Shown here: piece by piece, positions 8,772-18,616 of the stretch | Layout: every line of letters begins with the position of its first letter | Position numbering within the stretch: position 1 is the first letter of the stretch | Source of the DNA: Lachnospiraceae bacterium | Lineage (GTDB): Bacteria > Bacillota > Clostridia > Lachnospirales > Lachnospiraceae | DNA: 64,000 nucleotides | Direction of reading: 5' to 3' | Assembly (NCBI GenBank): GCA_022793065.1 | Contig: JAAWCE010000008.1 | Span: forward strand, 1-64,000 | Translations under genes and position numbers: made by a program | Notes under the pieces: generated by a model | The model's database searches: none | Seen by the model: the letters and a program-made list of their open reading frames with translations, nothing else | What the model was told of the DNA's origin: nothing

Positions 8772-10469
8772 ATGCGGCTTTTTACGAAGATATTTTTATT
8801 CGGAATGTTGGCATTTGGTTTGGCTTTTTCGGTTTCGGGATATTTTCTGCTTCATTTTTCATTAAAGAGCAGTTTGGAAAGAGAAGCGGATTTTGCATTG
8901 AAACAGTACCAATATGATAAATTTATGGTGCAGTCGGCGGTGTTGACGTATTTGGATGCGTCCATTGTGATAAGTATTGTAGATGAGTTTTCTTCCGAAG
9001 ACGGGCAGGTTTATACAATTACTTCCAAACTCCCACAAGAGCAGGAGTCGGACGATTTACAGGAGTTTTGGGATGTGCAGGGAAAATCGGAAGAACAGGA
9101 TGGCGTATGGAATTATTATTTTGAAACAGACCAGGAACCATTTTCCGGAAAGTTTTTTTGGGATAGTCCATTGGCAGATGCAGAAGGATTTATGACAAGC
9201 GGGCTGTCGAATGAACTGGTGCAAACCCTTGCGGAAGAAATTACGGTTCCGGTGGCATTTTTAGCGGAAGATAAAACAGTTATATATTCGGAGATAGAGG
9301 GGTTGGATCTGTCGTTTTTAGATAGCTTGTCAGAAGAGGCGCATATGTATCGCTTTCGAGATGAGCCATCCAGGTCGGTTCTGGTGGGAAGTATATTGAA
9401 GCTGGGAGAAGTCCTGGGAAATGGTCAGGCGGCGCAGGAGACGGCGAATACTGATACTTCGGAAGATGGACGGCGACTCTATTTTATTACGGAATGGGAT
9501 ATTAGTAAGACAATAGAGCAACAGAATACAATGAGGCAATATTTTGTGCGATGTTATCTGGTGGCAATGGCGGCGGGTATGGTATTGCTGGTGTTGTTAT
9601 CAGCTTTTTTGACAGGACCTTTGAAGCGAATGTCCAGGGCTGCGAGCAGAATGGCTGAAGGAGATTATCAGGAAAGGTTTCGTTTATCGGGCAAAGATGA
9701 AATCGGAGAGCTGGCGGTGAGCTTTAATCAAATGGCTGACGCCGTAGAAGAGAAAATTGGGGAATTGTCCAGAGCAGCCAGGGAAAAAGAGGATTTTGTG
9801 GCTAATTTTGCGCATGAATTGAAGACGCCTCTTACATCTATTATTGGTTATGCGGATACAATGTATCAAAAGGAGCTATCCAGGGAGGAAATACGTAAAG
9901 CGTCCTGGCATATTTGGAATGAGGGTATGCGATTGGAGTCTTTATCATTAAAATTAATGGAATTGACTGTTTTGGGGCGGCAGGAGTTCCCTTTACAGGA
10001 AATGGCGGCAGAGGAAGTGCTGAGAGATGTTGCAGAGGGTATGGCGCCGTTATCTGAGGAGAGACAGATTGACATACATTTTGGAGCGGAGCACGCTTAT
10101 GTTCGGGTAGATTATGATTTGTTGAAGACTTTGCTGCTGAATCTGGTGGATAATGCAATGAAAGCCGGCAGTACCCGAATAGAGCTGCAGGGGAAAAAGG
10201 AAGAAGGGAAATATTGGATCTGTGTGAAGGATAACGGATGTGGTATGGAGGAAGAAGTGCTTTCCCGTATTACGGAAGCTTTTTATATGGTTGACAAAGC
10301 CCGTTCCAGAAAGCAGCATGGGGCGGGACTGGGATTGGCTTTGGCGGACAGAATTGCTGGAATTCATGGAAGCGAGCTTGTGTTTGAGAGTGAGATTGGG
10401 GTTGGCACAAAGGTAAGTTTTTGTATGGAATGTGTTGAGGATAATGAGGAAGAAAAGCAGCAGTCATAG
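8772..10469 (+). CDS. Membrane sensor histidine kinase
   Basis: A 565-residue sensor kinase partnered with the response regulator just upstream (one base between stop and ATG; the ribosome site GGAGGGG is inside the previous gene). Order of parts: transmembrane helix at about 5-30, an extracytoplasmic sensor region of about 220 residues, a second transmembrane helix (YLVAMAAGMVLLVLLSAFLT), a HAMP linker, the HisKA dimer with phospho-accepting His348 in FAHELKTPLTS, then HATPase_c with N box LVDNAMKAG, G1 DNGCGM and G2 GAGLGLAL. All kinase boxes look intact. The sensor region resembles no fold I can name; the signal is unknown. Confidence 0.94.
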   Translation: MRLFTKIFLFGMLAFGLAFSVSGYFLLHFSLKSSLEREADFALKQYQYDKFMVQSAVLTYLDASIVISIVDEFSSEDGQVYTITSKLPQEQESDDLQEFWDVQGKSEEQDGVWNYYFETDQEPFSGKFFWDSPLADAEGFMTSGLSNELVQTLAEEITVPVAFLAEDKTVIYSEIEGLDLSFLDSLSEEAHMYRFRDEPSRSVLVGSILKLGEVLGNGQAAQETANTDTSEDGRRLYFITEWDISKTIEQQNTMRQYFVRCYLVAMAAGMVLLVLLSAFLTGPLKRMSRAASRMAEGDYQERFRLSGKDEIGELAVSFNQMADAVEEKIGELSRAAREKEDFVANFAHELKTPLTSIIGYADTMYQKELSREEIRKASWHIWNEGMRLESLSLKLMELTVLGRQEFPLQEMAAEEVLRDVAEGMAPLSEERQIDIHFGAEHAYVRVDYDLLKTLLLNLVDNAMKAGSTRIELQGKKEEGKYWICVKDNGCGMEEEVLSRITEAFYMVDKARSRKQHGAGLGLALADRIAGIHGSELVFESEIGVGTKVSFCMECVEDNEEEKQQS

Positions 10470-10509
10470 GTGTGGACAGGCAAAAGTAATCATAGCATAG
10501 GGAAGAAAT

Positions 10510-11391
10510 GTGGTTGTGGGCAGAGAAAAGACAACAAGCGGGATAAGGAAAAAGGATACACAGAGAAATATAGGGGTTAATTTATTAGGAATGATAACTG
10601 CCTTTGGCATTGCTGCGGGGGGCTTGTTAGGTGTGCGGTACTGGATTGCCCAGGAACAGGCGAAACTTATGCAGGGAGGCGGTGAGGTTCACGTACTTGT
10701 TCAAGGGGAGGACATGGAAGTACAAGACACTCTGAAAGAGGGAAGAAAGGAGCTGTCGGAGACGCAGCTGGTTTGGGCGGTGGAAGGGCTAAAGGACAAA
10801 ACGGAGGCCAATCTCCATGAACCGCAGCAGGGACAGCTATCCATGGCACAAGCCATAGAATATGGTAAACGCTGGATGGAAGAATTTTTTATGCCTCACT
10901 TTGGAATTTCAGACTACGGACTGGAGGAATATAAAGCGAACTGTTACCTTTGGTCACAAAAAACACAAAGGAAAGAAAACGAAAACGCTTCATGCAGCTA
11001 TTGGACAATTGTATTTGGCAGTAAGGATTTGGAGGCGGAATTAGTACTGCACGCGGAAAGCGGACAGGTATTAGATGCGTCGGTGAAATATTTATGTTCG
11101 GGACAAAATTTGAATGTGGTGGATATGAACGTCTTTTTACAGGATTATGCTGATACATTTCATTTGGGTGAAAATACTCACTTTTCTGTGGACTGGATGC
11201 AAACGTCGGAAGATAATGGCAGTGCCATGTATCGTAGTATTGGAAATGAAGGGGTATATGCTGCTTTAAAGGCAAGCTTGATGATAATTTGTGGTGGTGA
11301 TGCCGGTGTGAATAGTACGGAGTATATGGAAATAGTACATATTCAATTATCTCTGGATACTATAGTACAGGAGTATGTACCCAATGAATAA
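10510..11391 (+). CDS. Membrane-anchored protein of unknown function
   Basis: A 293-residue protein I do not recognise. It has a basic, Arg/Lys-rich start, a single hydrophobic segment at about 22-45 (GVNLLGMITAFGIAAGGLLG) with no obvious cleavage site, then a polar domain of about 245 residues that should face outside. The polar part contains AMAQ-AIEYGKRW-like helical segments and a strand-rich C-terminal half. GTG 10510 or GTG 10516 could be the start; AGGGAAG at about 10499-10505 is better spaced for 10516. It follows the two-component genes by 40 bases and precedes a solute-binding lipoprotein, so it may be part of the same signalling or uptake operon. Confidence 0.7.
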   Translation: MVVGREKTTSGIRKKDTQRNIGVNLLGMITAFGIAAGGLLGVRYWIAQEQAKLMQGGGEVHVLVQGEDMEVQDTLKEGRKELSETQLVWAVEGLKDKTEANLHEPQQGQLSMAQAIEYGKRWMEEFFMPHFGISDYGLEEYKANCYLWSQKTQRKENENASCSYWTIVFGSKDLEAELVLHAESGQVLDASVKYLCSGQNLNVVDMNVFLQDYADTFHLGENTHFSVDWMQTSEDNGSAMYRSIGNEGVYAALKASLMIICGGDAGVNSTEYMEIVHIQLSLDTIVQEYVPNE

Positions 11392-11626
11392 GTGCGTTTT
11401 GGTCAAGGAGGGGTTTATTTTCGGCATAGATTTTACAACTTAGGCACAAGTCGAACACAGGGGGTTGACATTTTACTGATATCATATGTGAATCATCAAA
11501 CAAAAAGCAAAGGGCTGTTCCACATACAGTTAAATATCTTCTGACAGATGATAGGCCGAGAGTTGCGGTAAAGTTGGAAGAAGGTGATGGGTGGAGGCAG
11601 TACCGGAAGCAGGAGGTAGCAGTAAA
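11392..11626. other. Intergenic gap before the lipoprotein gene
   Basis: About 235 bases without a supported gene. It contains a TTGACA at about 11464-11469, but no convincing -10 box at the right distance, and a strong AGGAGG at 11611-11616 that serves the next gene. No terminator-like hairpin was found, so read-through from upstream is possible. Confidence 0.35.
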
Positions 11627-13894
11627 ATGAGGAAAATGAAGTGTGGCAAGTGGTTGGCGTATTTAGTGTCTATGGCGCTTTTGACGGGCGTATGCGGCGG
11701 CTGTGGAAAAACGGAAGGAGAAGAAAGCAGAACATCGGGTGCGGAAAACAATGGGGCTGATTCGGGTAAGGGCTGCTATGTGGAAAAGGAAGAAATATTG
11801 CCGGAAGAATTGCAGGATTGGACAGTGAATCAGATGTTTGAAGCGGAGGGAAAACTGCGCTTTCTGGCATCAAAACAGGAAGAAGAGAAGACCATTTTGC
11901 GGGAGTGGGAAAAACAGGAAGAAGGGCTTGTGGATGTATCTCAGAATTGGCTTTCCTCTCTGGAATTGCCGGATAGTGAATGGATGGAGTTGAAATTGGT
12001 GCAGGGAACAGGGGGCAGTCAGTATCTCTATGCGGGATATCTTACAGGAGAAGAGGAAGAGTTTCAAGGGCACTTGTGGAAAGGAGAAGGACAGACTGCC
12101 CAAGAGATTACACCTGAAAAATGGTCGGTGAAAGATGAGCTTTTTGGCGGATATGAGATGATACAGGGATTGGCCGCACTGGACAACGGTACTTTGGTAA
12201 CACATTCTTATACATCAATAGATATTTTAAATGGGGAAGATGGCAGTGTAATTGAAAGTGAACCAATGACGTTATTTTATGAAGGAAGTGTGGTCACGGA
12301 TGGCGAAAATATTTATCTCAATGCAGGAAGCCAGATTGAGAAACGGCAGGAAGGCAAGGGAACCAATGCAGTGATGATTTCATTCCCTGATAACGGAGCC
12401 GCAGGAAATACGGAAAGCGGAGGAAGCGCTGTAGTATTGATGGGAAGTGGGTCAAGTCTGCTGCTGGGGGTGCAAAAGGATGGATCGCTGATGGCGGCAG
12501 GGGAGGACGGCATCTTCCGGATGACAGGCACGGAGACAGACCCTCAGTGGGAAAAACTTGCAGAGGGGGTGGACACGGATTTTTCCATGAAGGGGTATTG
12601 GTGTAAGGATATGGCTGTGATGGAGGATGGAAGCCTATACGCATTATTTAATGTTGACAGTGATTTGAAATTAAATCACTATGAATATGACCCAAACGGT
12701 GTTCCGGAGGTGACGCAAGCGTTAAAGTTGTATACGGTTTATGAAAATTCCATGCTGAAGCAGGCCGCGGCCATGTATCACAAAGCACATCCGGAGGTAC
12801 TGATTACCATAGAAAGCGAATATCCCGCCTATTATTTTGACACACCCAATTATGACGATGTCTACAAGAAGCTAAATACGATGCTTATGGGAGATCAAGC
12901 GCCGGATATTTTGGTATTGGATCAGTTGGATGTGGAATCTTATGAGAAAAAGGGATTACTGGTTGATTTAAATGATGTGGTCGGTCCCATGGAAGAGAAT
13001 GGGGATTTGATGGATAATATTACGGGAGCATATGTGGGGGAAGACGGAAGCAGGTATGCGGTGCCTCTTCAGTTTGCATTTCCTATGGTTTTGGGGCGGG
13101 ATATTTCTGCGGAAGATATGTGTTCCATGGAAGCGCTTGCAAAATTTTTGGCCCAGGAAGATTACAGTTATATGGGGACACAGACTGTAACAGAACTGGT
13201 GGATAAGTTTTATCCCTTTTTCTGTGCGGACATAGTTTATGAAAAGCAGTTAAATAAGGAAGTATTGGGCAAGTATTTGGAATATATGAAAGCCATTGGA
13301 GAAAACTGCGGCATCATTGATTCTCGTCCTGAAACGGAGCGTTCCTATGATATTTGGAATTTGGGCGGTTTGGCAAAACTGGCCATAGAGAAAGAGGGAG
13401 GATTTTTGGGATGTATGCTTCCTATGTCCATGGTGGATTACATCAAGGGAGAGTATGGGATTTTTGAGAACATGTTCTATCCGTCCGTAGAAGTTGGAAT
13501 TTGCGCCAAAAGTCAGTATTTGGAGACAGCAAAGGATTTTCTTCGGTTTGCGCTGTCAGAACAGGTGCAGGATCAGGATTATTTTGAAGCCTTTCCGGTA
13601 AACAGAAAGTCGTTGGAAAAGCAAGCTGTAAAAGACCGTTCTGATTTTGTTGCATCAACAGTGATAACAGCGGATGACGGAGGCATTACATCCTTTGAAA
13701 GCAAGCCCTATTCCCAGGAGGTGGCGAATAAACTGGTTGCGTTGTGTGGGACTTTGGAGAAACCCATCAAGGAGGATGCCAAAATTCGTGAGGTTCTCAT
13801 AGAATGTCTCGGAGGATATTTAGATGGCACCCAGTCGGCAGATGAAACGATAGAGAAGATAGAAGCAGGGTTAAAAATGTATCTGGCAGAGTAA
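11627..13894 (+). CDS. Large solute-binding lipoprotein with an extra N-terminal domain
   Basis: A 755-residue secreted lipoprotein. A signal peptide with a basic start (MRKMKCGKW) and hydrophobic core runs to a cysteine-rich lipobox (VCGGC), so the mature protein should be lipid-anchored. Residues of about 50-370 are rich in short strands and glycines, with repeated phrases such as MMAVMEDGSLYALFN-type blades, suggesting a beta-propeller-like region. From about 385 onward it resembles family 1 ABC extracellular solute-binding proteins (LKQAAAMYHKAHPEV; GDQAPDILVLDQLD). Start ATG 11627 has AGGAGG ten bases upstream and gives a proper signal peptide, unlike a GTG at 11591. No permease genes are adjacent, so it may act as a sensor partner of the two-component system rather than in transport; this is inference. 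Confidence 0.8.
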   Translation: MRKMKCGKWLAYLVSMALLTGVCGGCGKTEGEESRTSGAENNGADSGKGCYVEKEEILPEELQDWTVNQMFEAEGKLRFLASKQEEEKTILREWEKQEEGLVDVSQNWLSSLELPDSEWMELKLVQGTGGSQYLYAGYLTGEEEEFQGHLWKGEGQTAQEITPEKWSVKDELFGGYEMIQGLAALDNGTLVTHSYTSIDILNGEDGSVIESEPMTLFYEGSVVTDGENIYLNAGSQIEKRQEGKGTNAVMISFPDNGAAGNTESGGSAVVLMGSGSSLLLGVQKDGSLMAAGEDGIFRMTGTETDPQWEKLAEGVDTDFSMKGYWCKDMAVMEDGSLYALFNVDSDLKLNHYEYDPNGVPEVTQALKLYTVYENSMLKQAAAMYHKAHPEVLITIESEYPAYYFDTPNYDDVYKKLNTMLMGDQAPDILVLDQLDVESYEKKGLLVDLNDVVGPMEENGDLMDNITGAYVGEDGSRYAVPLQFAFPMVLGRDISAEDMCSMEALAKFLAQEDYSYMGTQTVTELVDKFYPFFCADIVYEKQLNKEVLGKYLEYMKAIGENCGIIDSRPETERSYDIWNLGGLAKLAIEKEGGFLGCMLPMSMVDYIKGEYGIFENMFYPSVEVGICAKSQYLETAKDFLRFALSEQVQDQDYFEAFPVNRKSLEKQAVKDRSDFVASTVITADDGGITSFESKPYSQEVANKLVALCGTLEKPIKEDAKIREVLIECLGGYLDGTQSADETIEKIEAGLKMYLAE

Positions 13895-13954
13895 GTTTGT
13901 GGAGAAGTATTCCGTAAAGTGAGCCCCTTGTTCCAGAGAACCCAGTTTTTGATA

Positions 13955-13983
13955 TTGATGATTGTATCTATATGCGATATAAT
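13955..13983 (+). promoter_or_regulatory. Sigma-A promoter of recQ
   Basis: TTGATG at 13955-13960, then 17 bases, then a perfect TATAAT at 13978-13983. Transcription would begin near 13990. That rules out an in-frame start at 13919 and leaves ATG 14012 or ATG 14027 for recQ. Confidence 0.75.
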
Positions 13984-14026
13984 ATTGATGACGAAAAGAG
14001 TACTGTCAGGGATGTGGGGGATTGGG

Positions 14027-16300
14027 ATGAAAGCTGCGGAGGTATTAAAGACATATTTTGGATATGATGTGTTCCGGAAGGGACAGGAAGATATTATTGG
14101 TGGGATTCTCTCAGGAAGAGATGCGCTGGCAATCATGCCCACAGGAGCGGGAAAGTCCATATGCTACCAAGTGCCCGCGCTGCTTCTTCCTGGAATTACG
14201 CTTGTGATATCCCCTTTGATTTCTTTGATGCAGGATCAGGTAAAATCTTTAAATGCCGCCGGAATACATGCCGCATACATAAATTCTTCCCTGACAGAAA
14301 CGCAGATAGCCAAGGCGCTTGCATTGGCGTTGAAAGGGGTTTATAAAATAATATATGTGGCGCCGGAGAGATTGGAGAGCGCAGGATTTATGAATTTTGC
14401 ATTGCATGGGACAATTTCAATGGTAACGGTGGACGAGGCCCATTGTATTTCACAATGGGGACAGGATTTTCGACCAAGCTATCTGAAAATCGTAGATTTT
14501 ATAGATGGTTTGCCGGAAAGACCCATTGTAAGCGCATTTACGGCAACGGCCACAACGGAAGTTAAAAATGATATTGAATGTATATTAAAGTTAAAAGAAC
14601 CGCAGATTGTGGTCACAGGGTTTGATAGGGAAAACCTGTATTATAGCGTGGAGCATATGGCCGGAAGTAGTAAGGATGATTTTGTGATGGAATATATCAA
14701 GAAACATTCTGGTGAAAGCGGGATTGTGTACTGCGCTACGAGAAAAAATGTGGATACTCTCTATGAAAAATTGTTTGGACAGGGCGTTTCTGTGACCAGG
14801 TATCATGCGGGGATAGATAATGAAACCAGGAAAAAGAACCAGGATGATTTTATTTATGACAGGGTACAGGTTGTAGTGGCAACCAATGCCTTTGGCATGG
14901 GGATTGACAAGTCAAATGTAAGATATGTGATTCACTACAATATGCCCCAAAGTATGGAAAATTATTATCAGGAAGCAGGACGTGCCGGTCGGGATGGGGA
15001 AAGTTCCCAATGTATTCTTTTATATTCGGTTCAGGATGTGATGATTCATAAATATCTTCTTGCCAAGAAAGAATTTGAGGGCATGGAGATAGATGACATA
15101 GAACTGGTAAAACAAAGAGATGTCCAAAGGCTTCAGGCAATGGAGGGATATTGCAGGACCACATCATGCCTTAGATCCTATATTCTTGAATATTTTGGAG
15201 AGAAAATAAAAGGGACTTGTGACAATTGCGGAAATTGCCATGGGGAATATGTGGAGATTGACATGACTGCGGATGCAAAGTGGGTGATTAACTGTATTGC
15301 AGAGGCAAAAGGAAGATATGGTTTAAACATTGTGCTGGGCGCTTTGTTGGGAGCAAATCGAGCCAGACTGAGAGAAGTGGGGGCGACAAACTATAAATCT
15401 TATGGTGTACTAAGTCACAGAAATGAAAAGGAACTTCGTCTGTTAATAGACCAAATGTTACTGGAAGGATATATTATACAGACCCAGGAGGAATATAGTG
15501 TTCTGCGGATGGGGGATATCCGGAAATTAAAGGATGAGAATACCCATGTGTTGGTTAGAAGGCTTGAAGAAAGGAAGGAAGCGAAAAAAGGCAGCGGAAA
15601 GATTGGTAAAAAGACGGATGCGCTGACCGGCGCCGGATATAAACTTTTTGAGAAACTCCGTCAATTGCGGCTGGCAATGGCAAAGGAAGAGGCGCTGCCC
15701 CCATATATTATTTTTAATGATAAAACCTTGATTGATATGTGCGCTAAAATGCCCGTGAATAAGCAGCAAATGCTTACCGTATCCGGTGTGGGGGAAAATA
15801 AATTTCATAGATATGGTAAGAGATTTATGGACGAAATAGAAGCTTTCCTTGCACAGAATCCCGGAGTGATTCTCAGTGAAAACCTCCAGGAACAGGATGT
15901 GGAGAGTGATTCGGAACCAGAGCGGAAGTCTGGAAAGCGGCAGAAAAAAGGAGATTTTCATATTGGGCCGGAAGATGCGAAGAAATTTGAATATGCCGAT
16001 TACTATTATATATCTGATATCAAAGATAAATTAAATGATGTTTGCAGTCTGGATAACGTAAAAAAAGTCACCATTGGAGCCATATGGGATTGTCTTGTTA
16101 TGAAAGGGCTGACAATAGAAGAGAAGAGAGAGGGGAAATTGATCAAAGTGGGGACGGAACAGGGAGTGGAACTGGGAATTAAGACAGTGGATAAAATCAG
16201 CCAGAACGGTTATCACTATCAGCTGTTGGTATATCCGGAAAAGGTTCAAAAGCTGATTGTGGAGTATTTTATTGCAGATGGGGATAATTTCCTGCAATAA
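14027..16300 (+). CDS. recQ: ATP-dependent DNA helicase RecQ
   Basis: A 757-residue superfamily 2 3'-5' DNA helicase of the RecQ family, acting in recombination and fork repair. Visible parts: motif 0 [12 protein letters not shown], Walker [17 protein letters not shown] box in [11 protein letters not shown], motif [11 protein letters not shown], motif [12 protein letters not shown], the four-cysteine zinc region (CRTTSC through CDNCGNC), a winged-helix RQC-like part and an HRDC domain (about 535-615). A C-terminal tail of about 110 residues extends past HRDC, making it longer than the roughly 600-residue E. coli form. Start ATG 14027 ([13 protein letters not shown]) is preferred; ATG 14012 in the same frame is possible. 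Confidence 0.95.
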   Translation: MKAAEVLKTYFGYDVFRKGQEDIIGGILSGRDALAIMPTGAGKSICYQVPALLLPGITLVISPLISLMQDQVKSLNAAGIHAAYINSSLTETQIAKALALALKGVYKIIYVAPERLESAGFMNFALHGTISMVTVDEAHCISQWGQDFRPSYLKIVDFIDGLPERPIVSAFTATATTEVKNDIECILKLKEPQIVVTGFDRENLYYSVEHMAGSSKDDFVMEYIKKHSGESGIVYCATRKNVDTLYEKLFGQGVSVTRYHAGIDNETRKKNQDDFIYDRVQVVVATNAFGMGIDKSNVRYVIHYNMPQSMENYYQEAGRAGRDGESSQCILLYSVQDVMIHKYLLAKKEFEGMEIDDIELVKQRDVQRLQAMEGYCRTTSCLRSYILEYFGEKIKGTCDNCGNCHGEYVEIDMTADAKWVINCIAEAKGRYGLNIVLGALLGANRARLREVGATNYKSYGVLSHRNEKELRLLIDQMLLEGYIIQTQEEYSVLRMGDIRKLKDENTHVLVRRLEERKEAKKGSGKIGKKTDALTGAGYKLFEKLRQLRLAMAKEEALPPYIIFNDKTLIDMCAKMPVNKQQMLTVSGVGENKFHRYGKRFMDEIEAFLAQNPGVILSENLQEQDVESDSEPERKSGKRQKKGDFHIGPEDAKKFEYADYYYISDIKDKLNDVCSLDNVKKVTIGAIWDCLVMKGLTIEEKREGKLIKVGTEQGVELGIKTVDKISQNGYHYQLLVYPEKVQKLIVEYFIADGDNFLQ

Positions 16301-16304
16301 TAGA

Positions 16305-16333
16305 TTGACAACTGTGAGGAATGGTGCTATACT
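16305..16333 (+). promoter_or_regulatory. Strong sigma-A promoter between recQ and the ammonium transporter
   Basis: A consensus TTGACA (16305-16310), 17-base spacer and TATACT (16328-16333) begin only five bases after the recQ stop. Transcription would start near 16340, just before a 13-bp hairpin. It could drive the transporter gene through a long leader, or a short RNA that ends at the hairpin. Confidence 0.8.
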
Positions 16334-16347
16334 CTCACTCAGAAAGC

Positions 16348-16385
16348 AAAGGCGCTATGATAGAATGTCATAGCGCCTTTGTTTA
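16348..16385 (+). terminator. Perfect 13-bp hairpin just after the promoter
   Basis: AAAGGCGCTATGA (16348-16360) pairs perfectly with 16368-16380 across a 7-base loop and is followed by TTTGTTT. As an intrinsic terminator it would end transcripts from recQ and from the promoter at 16305, giving an RNA of only about 45 bases unless read-through is regulated. Confidence 0.7.
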
Positions 16386-16681
16386 TGCGCAGGCTCGCAT
16401 TTGGAAGTTTGCTATAAAAGTAACAGGCGAACCGCGCAGCGAGCAGGGAAAGAATAGTTCCCTACTTGATTATTATGGAAGGCCTTCCGTAAAAGTTGTC
16501 CTAAAATTTTCGTTATCATGCAAGTAACTGTAATATATAGCGATGCAATGAGGTGTCGGATAAAGGAAGAACTCTGTAAGATAGCGGAGGTGCAAACCGG
16601 TTTCTTACACTCCAAGCATGGCTTATTTTATTGGATTTCGTTATGGCATGTAAAATGAAAGAGAAATGAGGAGGAAATGTT
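16386..16681 (+). promoter_or_regulatory. Long leader before the ammonium transporter gene
   Basis: About 300 bases without a supported gene. Short inverted repeats are present (for example GGAAGGCCTTCC around 16479-16490 and GTAAGA/TCTTAC around 16576-16606). A GAGGAGG ribosome site lies about ten bases before the ATG at 16682. A weak TAATAT at 16531-16536 could be a second -10 box. A nitrogen-responsive leader is plausible but not shown. Confidence 0.4.
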
Positions 16682-18439
16682 ATGACAAATGAAATTTTTG
16701 ATATGGTAAACGCGCAATTGTTCGGCGTCTGGTTCTTGATTGGGGCGGCATTGGTATTCTGGATGCAGGCCGGATTTGCAATGGTGGAGACAGGATTCAC
16801 CAGGGCGAAAAATGCCGGAAATATATTGATGAAGAACTTGATGGATTTTTGTATTGGTACGGTGGTGTTCATATTGATTGGATTTGGTCTCCTGTTGGGA
16901 GAGGATTTGATGGGATTGATAGGAAAGCCGGGATTTGACATTTTTACTCATTATAGTAGCTTTGACTGGTCGGGATTTGTATTCAATCTGGTATTTTGCG
17001 CTACTACGGCTACTATTGTATCCGGTGCTATGGCAGAGCGGACGAAGTTTATTTCTTATTGTGTGTATTCCGCAATTATTTCCGCAGTGATTTATCCAAT
17101 TGAGGCGCATTGGATATGGGGCGGAGGATGGCTGTCACAGATTGGGTTCCATGATTATGCAGGGTCAACGGCAATTCATATGGTGGGTGGTATTTCTGCA
17201 TTAATTGGCGCGGCAATATTAGGACCCCGCATTGGTAAGTTTGTAAAGGATAAGTCAGGAAAAGTCACAAAAGTCAATGCTTTTCCGGGACATAATCTCC
17301 CGATAGGATGTCTGGGGGTATTTATTTTATGGCTGGGATGGTATGGATTTAACGGTGCGGCAGCCGCCAGCGTAGATGAATTGGCAACTATTTTCGTGAC
17401 CACAACTATTGCGCCGGCCGTTGCCACAGTGATATGTATGATATTTACCTGGGTTAAATATGGGAAGCCGGATGTGTCCATGTGTCTGAATGCTTCCCTG
17501 GCAGGATTGGTGGCTATTACGGCGCCCTGTGATGTGACCGATGCCTTTGGAGCAACGGTGATTGGAGCAGTGGCGGGTCTATTGGTGGTATTTGGCGTGT
17601 GGCTTTTGGATTACAAATTACATATAGATGATCCTGTGGGTGCGGTGGCAGTACATTGTATGAATGGTATCTGGGGAACCATTGCAGTAGGGCTGTTTGC
17701 TACATCTTCGTCTCCGGCGTTTGCTTCTGCCGGCATCAGGGAAGGGCTTTTCTATGGAGGAGGATTTGCTCAGCTTGGATTGCAGTTCGTAGGTTTTGCA
17801 GCGGTTGCGGCATGGACGGCGGTGACGATTACCATTGCGTTCCTGTTAATAAAAGTAACACTTGGTTTGCGGGTGACAGAGGAAGAGGAAATTGTGGGTT
17901 TGGATGCAATGGAACATGGGTTGGCGTCTGCATATTCCGGGTTCTCCATTTTGGATGTATCCAATACTATGACCATGAATGTGAACGAAAATACGGATTT
18001 GGGTGTGGATGTGTATGAGGAAGCTTCCGAGGCAAAAAGAGCGGCAGCAGTGAAGGTGGCAAAGGCGCCGGAAGTTTCTGATACAGGAATGTATAAGGTG
18101 GCTATTATTTCCAGATTGTCCAGGTATGATTATCTGAAGAAAGCAATGAATGATTTGGGCGTAACAGGCATGACAGTGACTCAGGTTATGGGGTGTGGTA
18201 TTCAGAAAGGTGCAGGAGATAAATATCGTGGCGTTGAAATGGACGCCACATTACTTCCCAAAGTAAAGGTGGAAGTGGTAATCAGCAAGATTCCTGTAGA
18301 GACTGTGATTGAAGCTGCAAAGAAAGCGCTTTATACCGGCCATATTGGCGATGGTAAGATTTTTGTCTATCATGTTGATAGGGTGGTGAAGGTGCGTACA
18401 GGGGAAGAGGACTTTGCCGCATTGCAGGATGTGGAGTGA
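16682..18439 (+). CDS. amt: Ammonium transporter fused to a P-II regulatory domain
   Basis: A 585-residue fusion. Residues 1-410 form an Amt/AmtB ammonium channel with about eleven membrane segments; the conserved pore histidines are in STAIHMVGG and AVAVHCMNG. After a polar linker, residues from about 470 on are a full P-II (GlnK-like) domain: MYKVAIISRLSRYDYL, the T-loop KGAGDKYRGVE, then LLPKVKVEVV and TGHIGDGKIFV. In E. coli GlnK the T-loop Tyr51 is uridylylated; here that position is Met in VEMDATLLPK, while the neighbouring Tyr of KYRG is kept. Control by UMP addition at the usual tyrosine is therefore unlikely, and effector binding to the tethered domain probably gates the channel directly. 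Confidence 0.95.
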   Translation: MTNEIFDMVNAQLFGVWFLIGAALVFWMQAGFAMVETGFTRAKNAGNILMKNLMDFCIGTVVFILIGFGLLLGEDLMGLIGKPGFDIFTHYSSFDWSGFVFNLVFCATTATIVSGAMAERTKFISYCVYSAIISAVIYPIEAHWIWGGGWLSQIGFHDYAGSTAIHMVGGISALIGAAILGPRIGKFVKDKSGKVTKVNAFPGHNLPIGCLGVFILWLGWYGFNGAAAASVDELATIFVTTTIAPAVATVICMIFTWVKYGKPDVSMCLNASLAGLVAITAPCDVTDAFGATVIGAVAGLLVVFGVWLLDYKLHIDDPVGAVAVHCMNGIWGTIAVGLFATSSSPAFASAGIREGLFYGGGFAQLGLQFVGFAAVAAWTAVTITIAFLLIKVTLGLRVTEEEEIVGLDAMEHGLASAYSGFSILDVSNTMTMNVNENTDLGVDVYEEASEAKRAAAVKVAKAPEVSDTGMYKVAIISRLSRYDYLKKAMNDLGVTGMTVTQVMGCGIQKGAGDKYRGVEMDATLLPKVKVEVVISKIPVETVIEAAKKALYTGHIGDGKIFVYHVDRVVKVRTGEEDFAALQDVE

Positions 18440-18542
18440 TTTGGAGAAACATAAAACAGATGAAATATTGTGTGATTTACCGAAATCCATAGAGATGACG
18501 GTTTGGAGATATGTCTGCGTTAGCTGCTGATATGGTTTCTGC

Positions 18543-18591
18543 AAAAAAGTGATAAACTTTCCCATGCTGAAGGAAAATTTATCACTTTTTT
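18543..18591. terminator. Bidirectional terminator between amt and hflC
   Basis: AAAAAAGTGATAAA (18543-18556) pairs with TTTATCACTTTTTT (18578-18591), extended by TTTCC/GGAAA inside. Runs of A on the left and T on the right let it stop transcription from both converging genes. Confidence 0.88.
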
Positions 18592-18616
18592 AATTAAAGT
18601 TATGGTTATGGTAATG

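Noticed and set aside
16321..16527. Short plus-strand frame downstream of recQ
   Set aside because: It runs through the promoter hairpin and lacks a ribosome site; the hairpin explains the sequence.
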